Assembly (NCBI GenBank): GCA_004212095.1 | Contig: RXIJ01000035.1 | Coordinates: 1 to 30,500, forward strand | DNA: 30,500 nucleotides | Reading direction: 5' to 3' | From: Methanosarcinales archaeon | GTDB lineage: Archaea; Halobacteriota; Methanosarcinia; Methanosarcinales; EX4572-44 | Notes under the pieces: model-generated | The model's database searches: none | Told to the model about the DNA's origin: nothing | The model's input: the letters and a program-made list of their open reading frames with translations, nothing else | Translations under genes and position numbers: made by a program | In this document: in pieces, positions 23,634 to 30,500 of the stretch | How positions within the stretch are numbered: position 1 is the first letter of the stretch | Layout of the letters: each line of letters opens with the position of its first letter

Positions 23634-25244
23634 ATGAAGTATATTGTAGTTACCGGCGGTGTGATGAGTGGACTTGGAAAAGGCATCACTGCTGCTTCTG
23701 TTGGTCGGATTTTGAAGAACAAAGGCTATGAGATCACTGCTATCAAAATTGACCCGTATATCAATATTGATGCCGGAACCATGAGTCCGTATCAGCACGG
23801 CGAGGTCTTTGTGTTAAAAGATGGTGGCGAGGTTGATCTCGATCTTGGGAATTATGAACGGTTTCTTGATGTGGAACTTACACGAGATCACAATATCACC
23901 ACTGGAAAGGTGTACCAGAGTGTGATTGACAGGGAGCGTCGTGGCGATTACCTTGGCAAGACGGTACAGATCATCCCACATATCACAAACGAGATAAAAG
24001 AACGAATACAAACCGTGGCAGTGGCGAGTGGTGCTGATGTCTGTGTCATCGAGGTTGGCGGCACGGTTGGTGATATCGAGAGCATGCCTTTCCTGGAAGC
24101 TGTGCGTCAGATGCATGCTGAGGAGGGACGCGGACAGATGGCATTTTTGCATGTCACACTGGTGCCGCTGGATAGCCAGGGAGACCAGAAGACAAAACCT
24201 ACGCAGCATTCTGTACGGGAGCTTCGTGAACTTGGTTTGCATCCTGACATGATTATTGCACGTTCACCGGTGCCTCTTAAGGAGGATGCAAAGAGTAAGA
24301 TAGCTATGTTCTGCGATGTGCCTACCGAGGCTGTTATCAGTGCTCATGATGCTTCTGACATCTACATGGTGCCATCACAGGTAGAGCGGGGAGGATTATC
24401 CGATTATCTCATGCGCAAGTTGAATCTCTCGGTTTTTGCGATTCGCACTGAGTGGAGCGAGATGGTTGAGCAACTGCTGCGAAGCCGCATAAGTGAGAAA
24501 GTGAATCTTGCGATTGTTGGCAAGTATACACACCTCCAGGATACTTATATAAGTATTAGAGAAGCACTTAAACACGCCTCAATCGAGTGTGGCTATAGAG
24601 TGGAGACTGCATGGATCGAGTCTGAGAAATTGGAGCAGCAACCAGAATTAATAGAAGAGCTTGGACGCTATGATGGCATACTTGTACCTGGTGGTTTTGG
24701 CTCTCGTGGAACAAACGGGAAGATTGCTGCAATACGATATGCGCGAGAACACAAGATACCATATCTTGGTTTGTGTTTTGGGATGCAGTTAGCAGTAATC
24801 GAATTTGCACGGACTGTTCTTGGGATCAGCGATGCAGACAGTTCAGAATTCTCAAACACAAAACACCCGGTAATAGACCTCCTGCCAGAACAGCAGGACG
24901 TGGAAAACATGGGTGCAACCATGCGACTTGGAAACTACGAAGCCGAAATAACAGAAGGAAGCCTTGCACACAGCACATACAACACAACCCGAATCATCGA
25001 ACGTCACCGCCACCGCTATGAGGTAAACCCAAAATACATAGAAGAAATCGAAGCAAACGGCATGATGTTTACAGGACGAAACAAGAATCGGATGGAAATA
25101 CTTGAGATACCAGCACATCCATTCTTTGTTGCATCACAATTCCACCCGGAATTTAAATCAAGACCAGAGAAACCAGCGCCACTTTTCAAAAGCCTTGCAG
25201 AAGCGATGATCCAATACAAAAACAGAAACAAAAAGAAGATTTGA
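23634..25244 (+). CDS. pyrG: CTP synthase
   Basis: This 536-residue enzyme makes CTP from UTP, ATP and glutamine. The N-terminal synthase domain opens with MKYIVVTGGVMSGLGKGITAA and includes KIDPYINIDAGTMSPYQHGEVFVL and EVGGTVGDIESMPFLEA. The C-terminal class I glutaminase has the nucleophile in GLCFGMQLAV and the histidine/glutamate in ASQFHPEF. The frame also opens at TTG 23571, but those 21 residues lack family character; the ATG at 23634 begins the canonical N-terminus and is preceded by GAGGT at 23622-23626, 7 bases away. TTTAAGTATA near 23562-23571 could be the promoter. It is followed after 4 bases by guaAb, so the two nucleotide amidotransferase genes form an operon. Confidence 0.96.
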   Translation: MKYIVVTGGVMSGLGKGITAASVGRILKNKGYEITAIKIDPYINIDAGTMSPYQHGEVFVLKDGGEVDLDLGNYERFLDVELTRDHNITTGKVYQSVIDRERRGDYLGKTVQIIPHITNEIKERIQTVAVASGADVCVIEVGGTVGDIESMPFLEAVRQMHAEEGRGQMAFLHVTLVPLDSQGDQKTKPTQHSVRELRELGLHPDMIIARSPVPLKEDAKSKIAMFCDVPTEAVISAHDASDIYMVPSQVERGGLSDYLMRKLNLSVFAIRTEWSEMVEQLLRSRISEKVNLAIVGKYTHLQDTYISIREALKHASIECGYRVETAWIESEKLEQQPELIEELGRYDGILVPGGFGSRGTNGKIAAIRYAREHKIPYLGLCFGMQLAVIEFARTVLGISDADSSEFSNTKHPVIDLLPEQQDVENMGATMRLGNYEAEITEGSLAHSTYNTTRIIERHRHRYEVNPKYIEEIEANGMMFTGRNKNRMEILEIPAHPFFVASQFHPEFKSRPEKPAPLFKSLAEAMIQYKNRNKKKI

Positions 25245-25248
25245 AACA

Positions 25249-26163
25249 ATGGTTAACACTGAAATTTTTATCAAAAACGCAGTTGAGCGAATCAAACGAG
25301 AGGCTTCTGGCAAAACGCTGGTAGCTTTATCAGGTGGGGTAGACAGCTCAATCTGTGTAGTTCTCGCGCACAAAGCAATAGGCAAACTCCTTGTACCAGT
25401 ATACATCGACACAGGACTCATGCGAGAAGGAGAAACAGAGAGAATAAAAGAAACATTCAAACACGTGAATTTGCAAGTCATAAATGGTAAAGACCGTTTC
25501 CTACAAGCCTTAAAAGGCACTACAGATCCGGAAGAGAAAAGAAAAATCGTTGGCGAAATATTCATACGAATCTTTGAAGAAGAAGCACGTAAAAGAGATA
25601 TTCGCTACCTCATACAGGGAACTATTTATCCTGACCGAATCGAATCAGAAGGGGGCATCAAAAGCCACCACAACGTTGGCGGACTGCCCACAAACATAGA
25701 CTTCGACAAAATAATAGAGCCAATCGACGAACTCTATAAAGACGAGGTAAGAGATGTCGCACGAGCACTCAAACTACCACCGGAAATAAGCGAACGCATG
25801 CCTTTTCCAGGGCCCGGACTCGCTGTGCGAATCATAGGCGAAGTAACAGAAGAAAAACTTGAAGTGGTGCGAAAAGCAAACGCCATTGTGGAAGAAGAAC
25901 TGTTAGAAAAGTACGAACCCTGGCAGACCTTCGCAGCACTGCTTGAAAAAGGCACAGGAGTAAAGGGTGACACCAGGGTGCACGGATGGATCATAGCAGT
26001 AAGAGCCGTAACATCAAGAGATGCAATGACTGCAAACGCGATGCAACTACCATGGAGCACACTCCAAAAAATCGAGGCACGCATCACACAAGAAATACCA
26101 ACCGTAACCCGCGTACTCTATGACCTTACACCAAAGCCACCAGCAACAATAGAATTTGAATAA
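25249..26163 (+). CDS. guaAb: GMP synthase, ATP pyrophosphatase subunit B
   Basis: This 304-residue archaeal GMP synthetase synthase subunit converts XMP to GMP using ammonia supplied by a separate glutaminase subunit. The PP-loop SGGVDSS is at 28-34, followed by QGTIYPDRIES, GLPTNIDFDKIIEP, ERMPFPGPGLAVRIIGE and the C-terminal dimerisation end TRVLYDLTPKPPATIEFE. There is no fused glutaminase domain, as expected for the split archaeal enzyme; the partner gene (guaAa) is not in this window. The start lies 4 bases after the pyrG stop. Its codons are strongly A- and C-ending throughout, continuing the trend seen toward the end of pyrG. Confidence 0.94.
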   Translation: MVNTEIFIKNAVERIKREASGKTLVALSGGVDSSICVVLAHKAIGKLLVPVYIDTGLMREGETERIKETFKHVNLQVINGKDRFLQALKGTTDPEEKRKIVGEIFIRIFEEEARKRDIRYLIQGTIYPDRIESEGGIKSHHNVGGLPTNIDFDKIIEPIDELYKDEVRDVARALKLPPEISERMPFPGPGLAVRIIGEVTEEKLEVVRKANAIVEEELLEKYEPWQTFAALLEKGTGVKGDTRVHGWIIAVRAVTSRDAMTANAMQLPWSTLQKIEARITQEIPTVTRVLYDLTPKPPATIEFE

Positions 26164-26378
26164 AAAGCTGTAATTGCCTCGACCGCGCCACCCCACACAT
26201 ATCAGTAGCTATTTTTACATTCCCTTTTCTTCTGTTATTATGGGTATTAGTGTAAGAGTTAGCATTGTCAAGGTGTGTGCAGGAAGGCAAGGTTGACAAT
26301 GCAGGGTCGATTAAAACCTCTCTGTGCCCCCTGTGGTTGAATTGTTCTGACTCTATCAAGTTTACATTTGTTGAGGAA
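26164..26378. other. Convergent intergenic region between guaAb and cofC
   Basis: This region holds a 10-bp perfect inverted repeat at 26262-26302 and a CTCTGTGCCCCCTGTGGTTG word at 26319-26338. No gene is seen. Confidence 0.5.
26262..26302. repeat. Inverted repeat between guaAb and cofC
   Basis: Perfect 10-bp arms GCATTGTCAA (26262-26271) and TTGACAATGC (26293-26302) flank a 21-base purine-rich loop. It lies between convergent genes and may be an mRNA 3' structure or the end of a small mobile sequence. Confidence 0.6.
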
Positions 26379-27014
26379 CTACTTACGATATAGTCCAACC
26401 ACACCATCTTTTAGCACATAAAATCCCCACCTTTTAAGAAGTTGTGAAGCACTGCCGGTTCCATGTATCAACAGTTCAATCAAATCAGAGGGTTCATCCA
26501 TATCACAACTGAGATAAAACGAGTCATATACATGCACAGTTAAATTATGTTTCCTTGCTATTCTGGTGTGATCAAGGAAACTTGTTCCATAATAATCCAC
26601 ATGGAACGAGGCAGGGTTTTTGATATACAACACATTTGTGCCTCCACCACTTCCTGGTGCAATAACAATATCTTCATCTCGATTGTTAATGTGTGTGATA
26701 TGTTCTGCTGTTAACAATGGCACATCAGACATTACGATAAGTATGCTTGGAGGAGGCTTATGATAAGATGCCATTCCAGAGAGATATTCGTTTAATACAT
26801 CATTCAAGCTGGTATCAGAATAGATAACGTTTGCTTTAATGTCAAGCTGCTTCACCCCTGTTGAAAGGACGTCAACTTCCACGTTACACCTGTTAAGTGT
26901 AGCGACAACGTCAGTTAACATGGTATATGCAAGCTGCTCTCGCTCTCGTAAGCTCAATACTGATGAAAGCCGTGTTTTGCAGTTTTGTTTTTTAAATGGT
27001 ATAACTGCTCTCAT
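26379..27014 (-). CDS. cofC: 2-phospho-L-lactate guanylyltransferase (coenzyme F420 synthesis)
   Basis: This 211-residue nucleotidyltransferase opens with MRAVIPFKKQNCKTRLSSVLSLREREQLAYTML, the typical CofC start (IPxK...KTRLSxxLs..eR..La..Ml), and continues with a SDVPLLTAEHI metal/nucleotide site and GGGTNVLYIKNP. CofC activates 2-phospho-L-lactate with GTP for CofD, a step of F420 synthesis, in line with a methanogenic or methane-oxidising metabolism. Its ATG overlaps the upstream stop codon in an ATGA (27014-27011), so it is translationally coupled to the methyltransferase. cofD is not in the window. The C-terminal 25 residues are poorly conserved. Confidence 0.88.
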   Translation of the reverse strand: MRAVIPFKKQNCKTRLSSVLSLREREQLAYTMLTDVVATLNRCNVEVDVLSTGVKQLDIKANVIYSDTSLNDVLNEYLSGMASYHKPPPSILIVMSDVPLLTAEHITHINNRDEDIVIAPGSGGGTNVLYIKNPASFHVDYYGTSFLDHTRIARKHNLTVHVYDSFYLSCDMDEPSDLIELLIHGTGSASQLLKRWGFYVLKDGVVGLYRK

Positions 27015-28045
27015 GTTTGCTCCTTTTGCACTTTTTCACACACCACTGCAGTATTGTTACATCTAAATAAATGTACTGTTTTATCTCCTGACAGTCCTTC
27101 TTCAAACATGTTTCGCATGTTCCAGTATTTTAAAGGTTCAATCTGGAATCGAAGGACCACTTTTTTAGCATTGCCTTTAACCAGTGCCCTTTTTATTTTA
27201 TCAGGTTTAAAATCTGTTGCGCAGATAACATGATAACAGTCTTTTAAAAACGAAAACGGTAAATGCAGGAGGCTATCTGATGTGATTAGTGTACGTGTTT
27301 GATCAGAGTAATAGACTGCTGCGTCTGCAGGCAGGTGCTCGTTAAGTTCTCCAAGCAGTCCTGCATGCACTACTGATGGCTGCGGCTCAAAAATAAAATC
27401 TCGAGGAGTTGAGGTTTTGGCGATTGGTTGTACAGGTTTTGATTCAAGTCTTGCACCTTCTGGCAGTACAACTGCTGAACGACCACACTTTTTAAGACTT
27501 CCAAGATACACAGTAAATCGATTAAGCTGGCCATTTAAGGACAAGTACTCGCGCTCGCAGTCAAAGAATATTTTTTCAGGATTGATTTTTGGTGGCAGGT
27601 GAAATGCCATTCTGTCTGTGATGTGTTGATATTTCCTGATTATTTCGAGGATTGGCGGGCGAGACCTTTCAAGTCTGCGCTCTTTTTCTTGCAGTAGGCG
27701 AGCCGGGTCAGAGAAAACAATATCGACACCAGAAAGCCGTTTGATAACATTATCGGACAGTGCATCAGCAAGTATAAATTCAATATTTGATACACCATAT
27801 AAACGAGCATTTTCCCTGGCATAGTCGAGCCGCTCGCTATCAAGCTCAACAGCATATACTTTTGTGCACTGCTTTGCAAAGAAGATTGCCTGTATGCCGA
27901 TACCACAACCAAGATCTGCAATTGTATGCGTTCTCAATCGGCTGGCTATGTACCCTGCAACGATTTCGGGCGTTGCGAGCCGCATGCCGTATTGATTTGA
28001 GTGAACTTGCTTTGTAAATTTAACAGTGTGTTTATCGCGAGTCAT
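27011..28045 (-). CDS. SAM-dependent methyltransferase with THUMP-like C-terminal domain
   Basis: This 344-residue class I methyltransferase has VKFTKQVHSNQYGMRLATPEIVA before SAM motif I IADLGCGIGIQ (42-52), an acidic residue after VYAVELD, and motif IV FSDPARLL (111-118), where a DPAR replaces the NPPY of N-methyltransferases. About 100 residues then lead to a C-terminal segment (KKVVLRFQIEPLKYWNMRNMFEEGLSGDKTVHLF) resembling the THUMP-like domain family. Such proteins are probably RNA methyltransferases, but the target is unknown to me. It overlaps cofC by 4 bases, so they share an operon, though a functional link is not obvious. Confidence 0.75.
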   Translation of the reverse strand: MTRDKHTVKFTKQVHSNQYGMRLATPEIVAGYIASRLRTHTIADLGCGIGIQAIFFAKQCTKVYAVELDSERLDYARENARLYGVSNIEFILADALSDNVIKRLSGVDIVFSDPARLLQEKERRLERSRPPILEIIRKYQHITDRMAFHLPPKINPEKIFFDCEREYLSLNGQLNRFTVYLGSLKKCGRSAVVLPEGARLESKPVQPIAKTSTPRDFIFEPQPSVVHAGLLGELNEHLPADAAVYYSDQTRTLITSDSLLHLPFSFLKDCYHVICATDFKPDKIKRALVKGNAKKVVLRFQIEPLKYWNMRNMFEEGLSGDKTVHLFRCNNTAVVCEKVQKEQT

Positions 28046-28100
28046 AGTACAGTAGAACTTTCAAAAATGGTGATCGTGAACCTAAGACCGAAAGGAAATC

Positions 28101-28129
28101 CGGAAAAAGTCAATGTGCATGATTTTCCG
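28101..28129 (-). terminator. Hairpin directly after dph5
   Basis: On the minus strand, 7-bp arms CGGAAAA/TTTTCCG flank a 15-base loop, starting 5 bases after the dph5 stop at 28134. Pyrimidine-rich sequence follows. It could end or protect the cfbB-dph5 transcript. Confidence 0.4.
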
Positions 28130-28133
28130 ATAT

Positions 28134-28949
28134 CTAGTCCTGGCGAAGTGAATCATTGTGGCGATTAAGAATACTTCCCGGGGCATCTGCAAAGGCTATA
28201 AGGGCTTCTGCTTCTATAAAATGAAGATTTGCCGTTATACACAAGATGTGTAGAGGCTCTCCAAAATCTGTGTGTTTCAGGTTTTCAAGATAGTCTGCTT
28301 TAACTACTGGTGCGAAAGATCCTGCTCTTGCGATTCCCACACCAATACAGTTCGAGATTGCTTCACCGCCCATTTCTTCTTCTACCTGCAGCAGCAGTTC
28401 AATTCCCTCTTTTATGCTCATGCATCCAATATTTTTATCTATGTCAAGAAATATTAGTGTGTGCAGGTTGTTTTTCTGGTTAATTTCGATCGTATCGTAA
28501 GGTGTATGAGATCTGATGATTTTTTCTTTTCGAGTATAAGGATGTGGTATTGTTGCTGATTTTCCAAATCGGTAGTTTTGAAGACCAGAGAGCCCGCAGA
28601 CTGCTGAAATTATGGATGCCCCATGAATAATCCGTGTACCAATTCCAAGTTTTTTTGCTCTTAACCGGAGATCGATGTGGGTAGTTGAAACCATTGCATC
28701 GCCGCCTGTTAGAAACACGATGCTCTGATCGATTGCATCTTTTAGCCACCAGTTGTCTGTTTCAACGTCTTCTCGCTCCAAAAGGTGAACTTTTTTGCAA
28801 TAGAGCTTCTCAAGCTGCTTAATGTTTGTACCAGTAAGGAGTGAAGTGTAGCATTCAAGGTACACCTTATCAGCACTTCGTATTGCTTCAAGTCCCTCCA
28901 AGCTTACGTCTTTTTCATCGTACAGTCCAAGTCCTATAAATGTCAGCAT
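28134..28949 (-). CDS. dph5: Diphthine synthase
   Basis: This 271-residue SAM methyltransferase of the tetrapyrrole-methylase fold makes the diphthine intermediate on elongation factor 2. Family features are MLTFIGLGLYDEKDVSLEGLEAI, VYLECYTSLL, FLTGGDAMVSTTHIDLRLRAK, IHGASIISAVCGLSGLQNYRFGKSATIPHP and LHTLIFLDID. It begins one base after the cfbB/cobB stop, so they are co-transcribed. The start ATG at 28949 gives the exact family N-terminus. A hairpin lies just downstream. Identification is firm because this sequence pattern is distinct from cobalamin precorrin methylases, despite the cobamide gene beside it. Confidence 0.95.
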   Translation of the reverse strand: MLTFIGLGLYDEKDVSLEGLEAIRSADKVYLECYTSLLTGTNIKQLEKLYCKKVHLLEREDVETDNWWLKDAIDQSIVFLTGGDAMVSTTHIDLRLRAKKLGIGTRIIHGASIISAVCGLSGLQNYRFGKSATIPHPYTRKEKIIRSHTPYDTIEINQKNNLHTLIFLDIDKNIGCMSIKEGIELLLQVEEEMGGEAISNCIGVGIARAGSFAPVVKADYLENLKHTDFGEPLHILCITANLHFIEAEALIAFADAPGSILNRHNDSLRQD

Positions 28950-28950
28950 G

Positions 28951-30297
28951 TCATTCCCTTTTGTATTTTTTGCATTGTTCTATGAATCCGTCAAATGGTG
29001 TGTTTAAAGGATGTGTGTGGGTGTAACTTGTAAGTGTGCGCTCATAGATCAGCCCGTCAAACCCATTACTCACACCTTTTCCACGCTTCATTTCATAAGC
29101 AAATCGCTGGTCATGTTCACAGCTTGTTGTAGAGTAATGAAACTCATGTCCAAGCAATGTTGCACCTTTTTTTGTTAGAATATTATCGTTTATGGTGTGT
29201 GCGTTTGTATATCCAAGAGCCTGCAAGCGCCCTGTCATTCTGCTCCTGACATCGAATACACCACACATTGAATAAGTGTTGTGATTAACTTCCAGTGTTT
29301 TGCCAAGGTATAACAGTGCACCACATTCGCCATAGATCGGCATCCCATCACAAGCAGCTTTTTTTATCTGCTCTCGCACGCCAGATCCTGCAAGCGCTTC
29401 TGCATACAGTTCTGGGTACCCGCCCCCAAGGTATAGTCCATCCACATCCGGAAGCTCTTCTTTCATTGGACTAAAGAATTCAAGCTGTGCATACCTTCGC
29501 AGGTGATCAAAAGTATCCTGGTAATAAAAGCAGAAACTCTCATCAAAAGCGATACCGATAGTAACATCATGAACCTGTGAAGCTGCATCTCCTTTTTCTA
29601 CTGCTACCTCCCGCGTGTCTGCTGTTTTTGCAATTTCCAGAAGCTGTTTCAGATCTACATGCTCTCTTATAATTCCTGCAAGCTGCGTAGCTTCCGAAGA
29701 AGCTGTTGTTTCGTATGCCATGTGCAAACCAAGATGTCGTGAAGGTGTGTGGATTTGAGGATTCTTTGGAACTGCTCCAATAACCGGGATTTTGATGCGT
29801 GCTTTTCGCAGTGCTTCCACGATTATGTTTGTGTGTCGGGGGCTTCCGACTCTATTGAGGATTATTCCACTGAGAGAAAGCTGTGGATCAAAGCTTGCAT
29901 ACCCCTTTATCACAGCAGCAGCACTCTGTCCCAGCCCTTTTGCATCAACCACAAGTATTACTGGCAGGTGCAGTGTTTTGGCAACATGTGCTGTGCTTGC
30001 AAGTTCTCCTTCAAGACCATCGAATAATCCCATGACACCTTCCACAACAGCAATATCAGCGTCTGATGCAGCACGATTAAATGAAACGATTACACCCTGT
30101 TTTCCCATCATATACGTGTCAAGATTACGTGAAGCCCGGTTCGTTATAGCTGTGTGATGTGTTGGATCAATAAAATCCGGTCCAACTTTAAACGCCTGTA
30201 CAGTGTAGTCCTGCGATAATGCTGCCATGATGCCTGTGGCTATCGTTGTCTTACCACTACCACTACTGGTGCCTGCAATAATTATTCCTGGAATCAT
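28951..30297 (-). CDS. cfbB: Cobyrinate / Ni-sirohydrochlorin a,c-diamide synthase
   Basis: This 448-residue ATP-dependent amidotransferase has an N-terminal dethiobiotin-synthetase-like domain with P-loop GTSSGSGKT (9-17), VGPDFIDPTHH (38-48) and EGVMGLFDG (86-94), and a C-terminal glutaminase-like domain with GGGYPEL (291-297), catalytic Cys325 in GECGALLYLG and His384/His387 in HEFHYS. In methanogens this family amidates the a and c acetates of sirohydrochlorin for F430 (CfbB) and of cobyrinate for cobamides (CbiA/CobB). GAGGT lies about 8 bases before the ATG at 30297. The marker proteins elsewhere make an F430 role likely, but other cfb genes are not in view. Confidence 0.9.
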   Translation of the reverse strand: MIPGIIIAGTSSGSGKTTIATGIMAALSQDYTVQAFKVGPDFIDPTHHTAITNRASRNLDTYMMGKQGVIVSFNRAASDADIAVVEGVMGLFDGLEGELASTAHVAKTLHLPVILVVDAKGLGQSAAAVIKGYASFDPQLSLSGIILNRVGSPRHTNIIVEALRKARIKIPVIGAVPKNPQIHTPSRHLGLHMAYETTASSEATQLAGIIREHVDLKQLLEIAKTADTREVAVEKGDAASQVHDVTIGIAFDESFCFYYQDTFDHLRRYAQLEFFSPMKEELPDVDGLYLGGGYPELYAEALAGSGVREQIKKAACDGMPIYGECGALLYLGKTLEVNHNTYSMCGVFDVRSRMTGRLQALGYTNAHTINDNILTKKGATLLGHEFHYSTTSCEHDQRFAYEMKRGKGVSNGFDGLIYERTLTSYTHTHPLNTPFDGFIEQCKKYKRE

Positions 30298-30500
30298 AAC
30301 TTGACCTCTGGTGTATGGATAATATGGAAAAACACAATCATCACGAACAGATAAGATAGATATCTACAAAAAGATAAAAAAGTATCGCAAACATGCACAA
30401 AACACACAGGTTTGAAGAAATGTTACAAAAGAGGTGGGTGAGTGAGCGGATATTGGGAGTGGGGGTTAGAATATTAAAAAAAGTTTTCCCGCTCACTCAA
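30298..30500. other. Non-coding right edge
   Basis: Upstream of cfbB, ATATTATCC near 30323-30331 (minus strand) may be its promoter. At 30439-30449 and 30489-30499 an 11-bp perfect inverted repeat (TGAGTGAGCGG/CCGCTCACTCA) flanks 39 bases ending in an A-run and T-run. No coding potential was recognised; the window ends inside this element. Confidence 0.5.

Noticed and set aside
26126..26407. Minus-strand frame of about 93 codons between guaAb and cofC
   Set aside because: It overlaps both gene ends, and its NHRGHRE segment comes from a common non-coding repeat word.

Overview
The window is archaeal and comes from a euryarchaeon with a methanogenesis-type (methyl-coenzyme M reductase) metabolism. 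It encodes three methanogenesis marker proteins (17, 7 and 14), an F420 gene (cofC), an F430/cobamide amidase (cfbB/cobB), diphthine synthase, RNase P protein Rnp4, an archaetidylinositol-phosphate synthase, a UPF0147 protein, split GMP synthase and two-subunit pyruvate carboxylase. Many genes start directly behind a TATA box (leaderless) and others have GGTGAT/GAGGT ribosome sites, as in archaea. The UbiA/MqnP-like prenyltransferase, an amidohydrolase and a chorismate-lyase-like protein hint at a prenylated quinone or methanophenazine-like carrier, as in cytochrome-containing methanogens or anaerobic alkane oxidisers (Methanosarcinales, ANME or Syntrophoarchaeia-like). The exact lineage cannot be fixed from the sequence alone.

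Layout: 1-1559 is the 3' part of topA (+). 1910-3384 is an overlapping pair, marker 17 and marker 7 (+), behind a clear TATA box. 3529-6736 is pycB-pycA (-), and 6853-7789 is rnp4 plus a TatD-family-associated radical SAM gene (-). 7958-8881 is an EamA/DMT transporter (+) and 9025-10524 is marker 14 (+), whose 3' end overlaps that of a convergent UbiA prenyltransferase (-). A DadD-like amidohydrolase (-) follows. UPF0147 (+) and ileS (+) lie in a repeat-rich zone. 17578-20134 holds a likely co-directional set: SPASM radical SAM, archaetidylinositol-phosphate synthase, DUF5611-like protein and DUF98 chorismate-lyase-like protein. A relic of a type I restriction locus (hsdR tail plus start of a DUF45/YgjP metallopeptidase gene) lies at 20354-20781 (-). 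Then come a Ca2+-type P-ATPase (+), pyrG-guaAb (+), a THUMP-like methyltransferase with cofC (-), and cfbB/cobB with dph5 (-).

No complete undescribed defence or metabolic system is evident; most genes are housekeeping or coenzyme genes. The most unusual content is non-coding. A family of small composite hairpin elements surrounds ileS. It appears as a single copy at 13779-13833, as a 72-bp tandem array at 12992-13371 and as a 61-bp tandem array at 17231-17442, and one hairpin abuts the TATA box of the dadD-like gene. Other unusual points are a 33-bp tandem duplication across the stop codon of the SPASM gene, a possible AUA start codon, a TTG start for pycA, and a marked shift in codon choice from the 5' to the 3' end of three long + strand transcription units.
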